A stretch of 64,000 nucleotides of DNA, from positions 1 to 64,000 of the forward strand of contig NZ_QNRC01000013.1 of the NCBI RefSeq assembly GCF_003709565.1, read 5' to 3'. The notes under the pieces were generated by a model, which made no database searches, was not told the DNA's origin, and saw nothing but the letters and a program-made list of their open reading frames with translations. The position numbers and the translations under genes were made by a program. Source of the stretch: Paracoccus sigandri (GTDB taxonomy: Bacteria; Pseudomonadota; Alphaproteobacteria; Rhodobacterales; Rhodobacteraceae). Shown in pieces: positions 58,550 through 64,000 of the stretch (positions are counted from its first letter, which is position 1; each line of letters starts with the position of its first letter).

Positions 58550-60644
58550 AATCTTCCTGACAGGCACGGTCGGTTCGTCCTTCTGGGAGGAGGAATGTTT
58601 CACGGCCAAAACCGTGCGCGAGGAGATTGCCGGCATGACGGGCCCGCTGACGGTCCGCATCAATTCCGGCGGCGGAATCGCGACCGAGGGACAGGCGATC
58701 TACACCGCCCTGAAGAACTATGCCGGGGAGGTCACCGTCATCATCGAGGGGATCGCCGCCTCGGCCGCCTCGCTGATCGCCATGGCCGGCGACAAGATCG
58801 TCATGCCGCTCGGTGCGATCATGATGGTGCACGATCCGGCACAGTGGTGGACGCAGGGGCGCGGGACCGAGGACGATCACCTGCACGCGGCCAAGGCGAT
58901 ATCCGTCCTGGCGAACGCATATGCCGCGATCTATGCCGCCCGCGCCGGCATCACCGTCGAAGAAGCGCGCGACATCATGAAGGCGGAAACCTATTTCGAC
59001 GGCGCTGCCGCCGTCGAGGCGGGTTTCGCCACCGAAACCGATGAGAGCACCGATGCGGCCGCTGCGGCGCTCTTCGATTACCGGCTCTATCCGAAGGCCC
59101 CTGCGGCGCTTCGGAAGATCGGTGACGGACTGGAGCGGCGGGCCACCGGATCGATGATCGTGGCCATGATGGCCGGATCGGCTGACCTCAAGCAGAAGGA
59201 GAAGACCATGGGTAAGCGCACCAAGACGCAGCTTCGCGCGCAGATGGAAGACCAGGACAAGGATCTCATGGAAGAAGACGATCCCACCCTGGAGGAGGAC
59301 GATCCCGATCTGGAGAACGACGATGATCCGGATGCCGAGATCGATGACGATCCCGACGCGGAGGATGATGACCCCGATGCCGAGGGGGAAGACGATCCCG
59401 ACGCCGAGGAAGATGATGAGCCCAACGCCCATGCCACGGCCATCATGAACTTCGCCGCCTCGCGCAAGATCGGCGCGGATATCGCGATGAACTGGATCAA
59501 CCGCGGGCTGACCATCAAGCAGGCGACCAAGGAGTACAAGATGAAGCACGCTCAGCGCCCGGCCAAGGCGCGCGCCGGCCTGACCCGCGGCACCATCCTG
59601 CGCGATGAGCGCAGCACCCGCCGCGCGGCCATGGCCAGCGCCCTGCATGCGCAGATCACCGGCCGCGATCCGGCCAACGGCGCCGCCCGCCAGTACATGG
59701 AAATGTCCATTGTCGATATGGCGGCGGCGTCGATCGGCCATCGCGGCAAGATCAGGACCTCGGGAGACAAGATCGATGTCCTGATGGCGGCGTCTCACTC
59801 GACCAGCGATTTTCCGGCGATCTTCGAGAACGCCCTGAACAAGGTGCTGCTGGAGCGCTACAGCGAGTTCCAGCCGACCTATCGGCTCATCGCGAAGAAG
59901 CGGAATTTCCGGGACTTCCGGCCGATGCCACTGGTCCGTTCGGGTGACTTCCCGACGCTGTTGCCTGTCGGTGAGACGGGTGAGATCAAATGGGGCACCT
60001 TCGGGGAAAGCGGGGAGAACGCTATCATCGTGCCCTATGCCCGCGGCCTCACGATCAGCCGCACGATGATGATCAACGACGAGCTTGGCGCCATCAACGA
60101 CATGCTGTCGAGCTATGGCGAGACCATCGTGCATTTCGAGGAGCAGACCTTCTATGCTGCGGCCCTGAACGCGACCCTGTCGGACGGCAATCCGATCTTC
60201 CATGCCAGCCGCAACAACGTCGCGGCAGTCGGGACGGGGATCACGGCCGCCGCCCTGTCGGGAGGCCGCGCCGCGATGCGGCTGCAGACCTCGATCGACG
60301 GGTTGAAGCTGAACCTGTCGCCGTCGATCCTGCTGGTCGGTCCCGCCATGGAAACTCAGGCGGAAATGATCGTCGCGCAGATCACGCCGACCGATGCCGG
60401 GGCGGTGAACCCGTTCTCGGGCAGGCTGAAGCCGGTGGTCACGACCGAGATCGAGGACGAATCCTGGTATCTGCTGTCCGAGCGGGCGCCCTGCTGGGTC
60501 TATGGCTTCCTCGAAGGCCAGGAAGCCCCGCGCGTGCGCACCGAGGAACCCTTCGGGACCCAAGGCTTCTCGATGACGGTCGAGCATGACTTTGGTCAAG
60601 GGGCGGCCGATTTCCGCGGCGGGTTCTTCAATCCGGGCGAGTAA
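58542..60644 (+). CDS. ClpP-like prohead protease fused to the major capsid protein
   Basis: 700 aa. Residues 1-200: ClpP-type serine protease, with NSGGGIATEGQAIYTALKNY, Ser74 in EGIAASAASLIAM and His97 in MMVHDPAQ. Residues 244-296: acidic repeats of the DDPDAE type. Residues from about 300: major capsid, including GDFPTLLPVGETGEIKWGTFGESGENAIIVPYARGLTISRTMMIND and FSGRLKPVVTTEIEDESWYLLSERAPCWVYGFLEG. A strong internal ribosome binding site precedes Met223 in frame, so a shorter scaffold-capsid product may also be made. Confidence 0.93.
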   Translation: MNEIFLTGTVGSSFWEEECFTAKTVREEIAGMTGPLTVRINSGGGIATEGQAIYTALKNYAGEVTVIIEGIAASAASLIAMAGDKIVMPLGAIMMVHDPAQWWTQGRGTEDDHLHAAKAISVLANAYAAIYAARAGITVEEARDIMKAETYFDGAAAVEAGFATETDESTDAAAAALFDYRLYPKAPAALRKIGDGLERRATGSMIVAMMAGSADLKQKEKTMGKRTKTQLRAQMEDQDKDLMEEDDPTLEEDDPDLENDDDPDAEIDDDPDAEDDDPDAEGEDDPDAEEDDEPNAHATAIMNFAASRKIGADIAMNWINRGLTIKQATKEYKMKHAQRPAKARAGLTRGTILRDERSTRRAAMASALHAQITGRDPANGAARQYMEMSIVDMAAASIGHRGKIRTSGDKIDVLMAASHSTSDFPAIFENALNKVLLERYSEFQPTYRLIAKKRNFRDFRPMPLVRSGDFPTLLPVGETGEIKWGTFGESGENAIIVPYARGLTISRTMMINDELGAINDMLSSYGETIVHFEEQTFYAAALNATLSDGNPIFHASRNNVAAVGTGITAAALSGGRAAMRLQTSIDGLKLNLSPSILLVGPAMETQAEMIVAQITPTDAGAVNPFSGRLKPVVTTEIEDESWYLLSERAPCWVYGFLEGQEAPRVRTEEPFGTQGFSMTVEHDFGQGAADFRGGFFNPGE
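59196..59210 (+). promoter_or_regulatory. Internal ribosome binding site and start inside the protease-capsid gene
   Basis: AAGGAG, 6 bases, ATG (59208-59210) in the frame of the fusion. Translation from here would give a 478-aa protein MGKRTKTQLRAQMEDQDKDL... that lacks the protease but keeps the acidic region and capsid, comparable in logic to lambda C/Nu3 nested genes. Confidence 0.6.
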
Positions 60645-60672
60645 GCCGCCTGCACCCGCATAACCGTCGACA

Positions 60673-60697
60673 AAGAGCCGCCTTCTGGGCGGCTCTT
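60673..60697 (+). terminator. Hairpin between capsid and cement genes
   Basis: Perfect 10-bp stem AAGAGCCGCC/GGCGGCTCTT with a 5-base loop, followed by GTCATT. It could reduce readthrough or stabilise the abundant capsid message; the T tract is weak. Confidence 0.65.
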
Positions 60698-60726
60698 GTC
60701 ATTCACGATCACCTCAGGAGCTGAGC

Positions 60727-61077
60727 ATGAAGAACTATATCCAGAAGGGCGCAGCGGTATCGATCCCCGCCCCCCATGCCGTCAATTCGGGCGGAATGGT
60801 CGTTGCCGGCGTCCTGGCCGGCGTCGCCGGTCATGATGCCGAGGTCGGCGAGGATGTCGAGGTCCACGTCGAAGGGGTCTACGATCTCGCCAAGGTCTCG
60901 GCGCAGGCCTGGACGGTCGGCCAGGCCATCCACGTCAACACGACCAGCCGGCTGTGCACCAACGTCCCGGCGGCGGGCACGCTGTTCGTGGGCGTGGCCG
61001 TCGCGGCGGCCGCGAACCCCTCGGGCCTCGGCAGGGTCCGGCTGAACGGGGCCGCCCCGGCCGCCACGGGCGAGTAA
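60727..61077 (+). CDS. Capsid cement/decoration protein (DUF2190-like)
   Basis: 116 aa: MKNYIQKGAAVSIPAPHAVNSGGMVVAGVLAGVAGHDAEVGEDVEVHVEGVYDL ... VGVAVAAAANPSGLGRVRLNG. This beta-rich pattern is that of DUF2190 proteins found after phage capsid genes. A ribosome binding site CAGGAG precedes the ATG. The TAA shares a base with the next ATG. Confidence 0.85.
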   Translation: MKNYIQKGAAVSIPAPHAVNSGGMVVAGVLAGVAGHDAEVGEDVEVHVEGVYDLAKVSAQAWTVGQAIHVNTTSRLCTNVPAAGTLFVGVAVAAAANPSGLGRVRLNGAAPAATGE

Positions 61078-61406
61078 TGACGGATCTGTATCTCGGCCTG
61101 ACCGGGCTTCTGGCCGGGGTCTTCGGATCCCGGCCCCGGTATTTCCCGCAATCCGGCCCGGATCGCGAGATCCAGTCGATTTTCCGGGAGGCGCCCATCG
61201 AGGTCACGGCGGCCGATGGCCAGATCCTGCGCATCGACGCCCCTACCTGGCGTGTCGCGCGCAATCTCGCGCCCGAATTGCGCCGGGGCGACATGATCAC
61301 GGTGCCCGATGGGCGCTCCTATCGGGTGACCGTGGTCCACAGCACCGGTTCGCCGAGCGCGGATGCGTTCCTGGTCGCCGAACTGCATCTGATCACGGGG
61401 GGCTGA
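61077..61406 (+). CDS. Probable head-tail joining protein
   Basis: 109 aa. Begins MTDLYLGLTGLLAGVFGSRPRYF and continues as beta strands (EIQSIFREAPIEVTAADGQILRIDAPTWRVARNLAPELRRGDMITVPDGRSYRV). Size, fold character and position match the lambda FII-type joining protein. The start overlaps the stop of the cement gene. Confidence 0.75.
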   Translation: MTDLYLGLTGLLAGVFGSRPRYFPQSGPDREIQSIFREAPIEVTAADGQILRIDAPTWRVARNLAPELRRGDMITVPDGRSYRVTVVHSTGSPSADAFLVAELHLITGG

Positions 61407-61407
61407 C

Positions 61408-61830
61408 GTGCCGCATTACCGTTCCGGATACCGCGCCGCCGTCCGGGCCGCCCTCGGCGCGGATCCCGGCTTCGCCGATGTCACCGTCATGAAGGTCTGG
61501 CCGGGCTCGGTCGATGTCCACACGCTTCCGGTTCTGGGCGTGGTGACGCCCAACGAGCCGACCTCGCGCGACAGCCAGAAATCCACCACCCGCCGCACGC
61601 TGTTGCAGGTGGTCTTGCGCCGGGTCGGCGGCGACGATGTCGAGGATCGCCTCGATGACGACAGCGCTGTGATCGAGGCGCTGGTCTACGGCGCCCTTCG
61701 GGGCCCAGAACTGAAATGCCAGCTGGAGGATACCAGTGTCGTTGCCCACACGCAGGCCGAAAGCATCGTCGGCACGCTGATCATGAGCTTCCGGGTGCAG
61801 TCCTGGCAGCCTGAACCCACCCTTCCCTGA
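61408..61830 (+). CDS. Probable tail terminator protein (GpU-like)
   Basis: 140 aa from a GTG 1 base after the previous stop. It reads YRSGYRAAVRAALGADPGFADVTVMKVWPGSVDVHTLPVLGVVTPNEPTS and later QVVLRRVGGDDVEDRLDDDSAVIEALVYGAL, the pattern of phage minor tail U/tail terminator proteins that cap the tail tube. Next gene is the tube protein. Confidence 0.75.
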   Translation: MPHYRSGYRAAVRAALGADPGFADVTVMKVWPGSVDVHTLPVLGVVTPNEPTSRDSQKSTTRRTLLQVVLRRVGGDDVEDRLDDDSAVIEALVYGALRGPELKCQLEDTSVVAHTQAESIVGTLIMSFRVQSWQPEPTLP

Positions 61831-61854
61831 TATTTTTCGCGAGGAGAACAGATC

Positions 61855-62268
61855 ATGCCTGCTGGAATGATCGGCTACGGCTCGACCGTGCGCATTGGCC
61901 GGGGCACCACCCCCACATTCGTTGAAATCGAGCTGGTCGGTGACCTCGAACTGCCCGATGAGCAGATCGATGAGGTCGAGGTGACGCATATGAAGTCGCC
62001 CGGCCGGCGCCGGCAGTTCATCGCCGGACTGATCGACAGCGGCGAGTTGTCGATCCCGATGAACTACATCCCCGGTTCGCCCACCGATACCCTGCTGCTG
62101 GAGATCAAGGCCAGCGGCGAAGAGGTAATCCTGGAGATCACCGTGGGCACGGGCGGGACGCCGGAACAGTATTCCGCATTCCTGAAGGGCTATTCGCGCA
62201 CCGCTCCGATCGATGACAAGATGACCGCCGAGGCGACGTTCCGCATCTCGGCCCAGATCGAGGGCTGA
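61855..62268 (+). CDS. Major tail tube protein
   Basis: 137 aa: MIGYGSTVRIGRGTTPTFVEIELVGDLELPDEQIDEVEVTHMKSPGRRRQFIAGLIDSGELSIPMNYIPGSPTDTLL. This is the tail tube (GpV N-domain) fold of siphophages. GAGGAGAACAG precedes the ATG. It is followed 2 bases later by the chaperone genes. Confidence 0.9.
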   Translation: MPAGMIGYGSTVRIGRGTTPTFVEIELVGDLELPDEQIDEVEVTHMKSPGRRRQFIAGLIDSGELSIPMNYIPGSPTDTLLLEIKASGEEVILEITVGTGGTPEQYSAFLKGYSRTAPIDDKMTAEATFRISAQIEG

Positions 62269-62270
62269 TC

Positions 62271-62612
62271 ATGACGGCACAGATCACCGGCGAGATCACT
62301 GCCAGCTTCGAGGGCCGGGAATACCGGCTCATGCTCGGCCTGCGCGGCATCGCCAGGCTGCAGGAAGAATATGGCAAGGAACTCACCCCGCTGATGGAGA
62401 TGAGCGAGGGCAACAGTATACCGGACATGAACGTCCTGCTGCGCGTGGTCGATATCGCCCTGATGCGCCACCATGACGATGTGGGCGAGGATGTCGCGGA
62501 AGGCCTGCTCATGCAGGACATGGACCTGCCCGGCAAGCTGCTGGCGGCGGCCTTCCCCACGGTCGAGGATGCCGGGGGAAACGGCAAGGGAAAGCGGAGG
62601 GCGGGGCGCTAG
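62271..62612 (+). CDS. Tail assembly chaperone, GpG-like (with -1 frameshift to T part)
   Basis: 113 aa in the zero frame: ITGEITASFEGREYRLMLGLRGIARLQEEYGKELTPLMEM ... ENLLMQDM-like region and a Gly/Lys-rich end GNGKGKRRAGR. Near its 3' end are two slippery heptamers in the correct phase, G-GGA-AAC at 62576-62582 and G-GGA-AAG at 62588-62594; the latter is the lambda G/T sequence itself. A -1 shift continues into the open frame ending 62923. Ratio of short and long forms sets tail assembly. Confidence 0.9.
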   Translation: MTAQITGEITASFEGREYRLMLGLRGIARLQEEYGKELTPLMEMSEGNSIPDMNVLLRVVDIALMRHHDDVGEDVAEGLLMQDMDLPGKLLAAAFPTVEDAGGNGKGKRRAGR

Positions 62613-62923
62613 ACCTCGCCCGCCTGCATACGGTCTGGCTGCGTCTCGGCCTTTGCCCGGATCGGTTCTGGCTGATCACGCCGCGACTGCTGCTTGCCGA
62701 GATCGACGCGGCGCAGGAAAGGGCGCGCGATCGCGATGATCTGGCGATCACCGCCGCCTGGATCACCGCGGCCCTGACCCGCGCGAAAAAGCTGCCGAAG
62801 CTGAAGAAGCTCCTGGAGCGTCCAGGCGACGGGAAGAAGGACCTGCGCGCCTATCTGGACGGCCTGAAGGTCGTTCTCCCGACTATTACGTTGGCGGAGT
62901 GGTCTCGGCGTCGAGGCGAGTGA
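62588..62923 (+). CDS. Tail assembly chaperone T extension, reached by -1 frameshift
   Basis: 111 codons without an ATG or other good start, open only as the -1 continuation of the G-like gene: LDLARLHTVWLRLGLCPDRFWLITPRLLLAEIDAAQERARDRDDLAITAAWITAALTRAKKLPKLKKLL, ending EWSRRRGE. Codon use is that of a real gene (G/C-ending). In lambda the G-T fusion recruits tube protein to the tape measure. The end overlaps the oppositely oriented moron gene by 38 bases. Confidence 0.85.
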   Translation, partial: GKAEGGALDLARLHTVWLRLGLCPDRFWLITPRLLLAEIDAAQERARDRDDLAITAAWITAALTRAKKLPKLKKLLERPGDGKKDLRAYLDGLKVVLPTITLAEWSRRRGE

Positions 62924-63248
62924 TTTCGTATATCAGGAGATCAACATGCGATCCCGATACCTTCACTTCGGCTTTTATGCTGACCTCGCAATCGTCTTCC
63001 CTTCGGAAAAGCTCGAACTTGCATTCGGAGATAGAGGCGAGCGTCGATCTGTCTACGGCCAATTCCACGGCATAAGCCGCACCTCCTGACCGAAGTTGCC
63101 ATCCAGTTATGGTTTGCCCAATGGTCCCAGAAGCTTGGACTTCAACCCCGTCAATCGAAGACACCGTTTGTTGAAGTTCCGGCAGATTGTCATTGGCCAG
63201 GGCAACGGCGGGAAAGATCGCGATTGCCACGTTGAGAACTGTCCGCAT
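62886..63248 (-). CDS. Secreted 120-aa protein, probable moron inside the tail module
   Basis: 120 aa on the strand opposite to all other late genes. MRTVLNVAIAIFPAVALAND is a clean signal peptide with an ALA-N cleavage site; AGGA lies before the ATG. The mature part is beta-rich with two cysteines (SECKFELFRREDDCEVS) that could form a disulfide, and ends YEITRLDAETTPPT. The DNA is poorer in G+C than the tail genes on both sides. Such reverse-oriented inserted genes are usually expressed from the prophage and change the host surface. Function unknown. Confidence 0.75.
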   Translation of the reverse strand: MRTVLNVAIAIFPAVALANDNLPELQQTVSSIDGVEVQASGTIGQTITGWQLRSGGAAYAVELAVDRSTLASISECKFELFRREDDCEVSIKAEVKVSGSHVDLLIYEITRLDAETTPPT

Positions 63249-63272
63249 TTTAATCCTGCTATGGAGCGTTGA

Positions 63273-64000
63273 ATGACCAGTCGCGCGATGGTTGGCCGAC
63301 TCAGGGTCGGTTTGCAACTGGACAAGGCCGAATTCCAGAAGGGAATCGACCAGGCTAAGTCCGGCATCCAGCGCTTCAGCGCCGATGTGGACAAGCGCCT
63401 GGGCGCGCTTGGCAACCTGCCCGGCGTTCGATCCCTGCAATCGGCCATGGCCTCGATCGGCAAGAATGCCGCGGCAGCCCTGGCGAAGGGAACGGCCGCC
63501 GCGACGGTGGCGCTGGCAGGCCTGTCGGTCTCGGCGATCAACACGGCCGGCGAGATCCGCAACCTGTCGCGCGTCGCCAATGCCACGCCCGAGGAGTTCC
63601 AGGGCTGGGCGGCCGGCGCGCGCTCGGTCGGCATCGAGCAGGAAAAGCTGGCGGACATCCTGAAGGACGTGAACGACCGGGTCGGCGACTTCATCTCGAC
63701 CGGCGGCGGGCCGATGAAGGATTTCTTCGAGGTGGTCGCGCCGAAGGTCGGGGTCACGGCGGATCAGTTCCGCAAGCTGTCGGGCCCCCAGGCGCTGCAG
63801 CTCTATGTGGATACCCTGGAAAAGGCCAACCTGAACCAGCAGGACTTCACCTTCTACCTGGAGGCGATGGCCTCGGATACGACCGCCCTGCTGCCGCTGC
63901 TGCGCAACGGCGGCAAGCAGATGCAGGAATATGCCGATCGCGCCGCCGCCCTGGGTGGCGTGATGAGCAATCAGACCGTGAAGTCCCTGGCCTCGATGAA
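63273..64000 (+). CDS. Tail tape measure protein, N-terminal part (runs off the window)
   Basis: At least 242 codons, open to the right edge. It begins MTSRAMVGRLRVGLQLDKAEFQKGIDQAKSGIQRFSADVDKRLGAL, the usual tape-measure start, and has a hydrophobic AAALAKGTAAATVALAGLSVSAINTAGEIRNLSRVANATPEEFQGWAAGARSVGIEQEKLADILKDVNDRVGDF. The length of the complete protein sets tail length. GGAG lies 8 bases before the ATG. It starts 24 bases from the start of the divergent moron gene. Confidence 0.92.
   Translation, partial: MTSRAMVGRLRVGLQLDKAEFQKGIDQAKSGIQRFSADVDKRLGALGNLPGVRSLQSAMASIGKNAAAALAKGTAAATVALAGLSVSAINTAGEIRNLSRVANATPEEFQGWAAGARSVGIEQEKLADILKDVNDRVGDFISTGGGPMKDFFEVVAPKVGVTADQFRKLSGPQALQLYVDTLEKANLNQQDFTFYLEAMASDTTALLPLLRNGGKQMQEYADRAAALGGVMSNQTVKSLASM

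Larger units (their letters stand above)
39957..64000. mobile_element. Lambda-like siphophage prophage integrated at tRNA-Arg (right end outside window)
   Basis: From the integrase next to the tRNA to the right edge every recognisable gene is phage-type: int, xis-like, two methyltransferases, repressor/Cro pair, primase, P4-type helicase, lambda-like terminase, gpW, portal, protease-capsid, cement, joining proteins, tail tube, G/T chaperones and tape measure. Module order follows lambda. The structural genes visible are full length and without frameshifts other than a programmed one, so the prophage may be functional, though lysis, tail tip and right attachment site are not seen. Confidence 0.93.

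Noticed and set aside
1-64000. CRISPR array, rRNA operon, riboswitch or retron-like features
   Set aside because: I saw no regularly spaced direct repeats, no rRNA sequence, no known riboswitch core and no reverse transcriptase in any frame.

Overview
The window is high-GC DNA, about two thirds G+C by eye, from an alphaproteobacterium. Gene content points to Rhodobacteraceae, most likely a Paracoccus-like organism: the rsfS-rlmH and leuC-leuD neighbours, the compact flagellar export block, many small conserved unknown genes, and intergenic copies of a GCCTCCGGCGGGG-TATTTGG element. The genus is an inference; no rRNA or other marker lies in the window.

Layout. 1-115: start of an IS110-family insertion sequence. 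242-4802: rlmH and rsfS (minus strand), then leuC, leuD and a divergent endonuclease/exonuclease/phosphatase protein. 4868-14902: flagellar block with two divergent arms around 11.7 kb. The minus arm is fliL, a small membrane gene, motE-like, motA, a secreted unknown, flhA, fliR, flhB and a coiled-coil gene. The plus arm is fliF, fliH-like, fliN and fliP. fliG, fliI, fliQ, fliM and filament genes are not here. 14992-19354: a four-gene minus-strand locus of an M28 peptidase, a 102-aa beta-rich protein, an M43 metalloprotease with a proline/lysine/acid heptad-repeat tail, and an MvdC/MvdD-like ATP-grasp ligase. The two peptidases end in a related C-terminal module. I regard this as the best candidate for an undescribed system.

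19585-39779 is mostly housekeeping: valS, a HisC-like aminotransferase, an SRPBCC protein, an Lrp-like effector domain, a MATE transporter, pyrB with a metal-ligand-less dihydroorotase homologue, plsY, gshA, moaE, moaD, pgsA, two tandem duplicated small proteins that share duplicated upstream elements, uvrC, a pteridine-reductase-like SDR, an S49 peptidase and a LacI-type regulator.

39880-64000: a tRNA-Arg(CCT) gene followed directly by an integrase and a lambda-like siphophage prophage that runs off the right edge. The minus-strand early operon (int, xis-like, two DNA methyltransferases and a chain of small genes joined by 4-nt overlaps) faces a CI-like repressor, a Cro-like gene and a rightward replication and structural arm. 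That arm runs: primase, P4-type helicase, terminase small and large subunits, gpW-like joiner, portal, protease-capsid fusion, cement protein, head-tail joiner, tail terminator, tail tube, frameshifted tail chaperone, and the start of the tape measure. A minus-strand gene for a secreted protein sits inside the tail module and looks like a moron. One 14-bp palindrome overlaps a TTGACA -35 box in front of both early transcription units, which suggests one repressor controls both.
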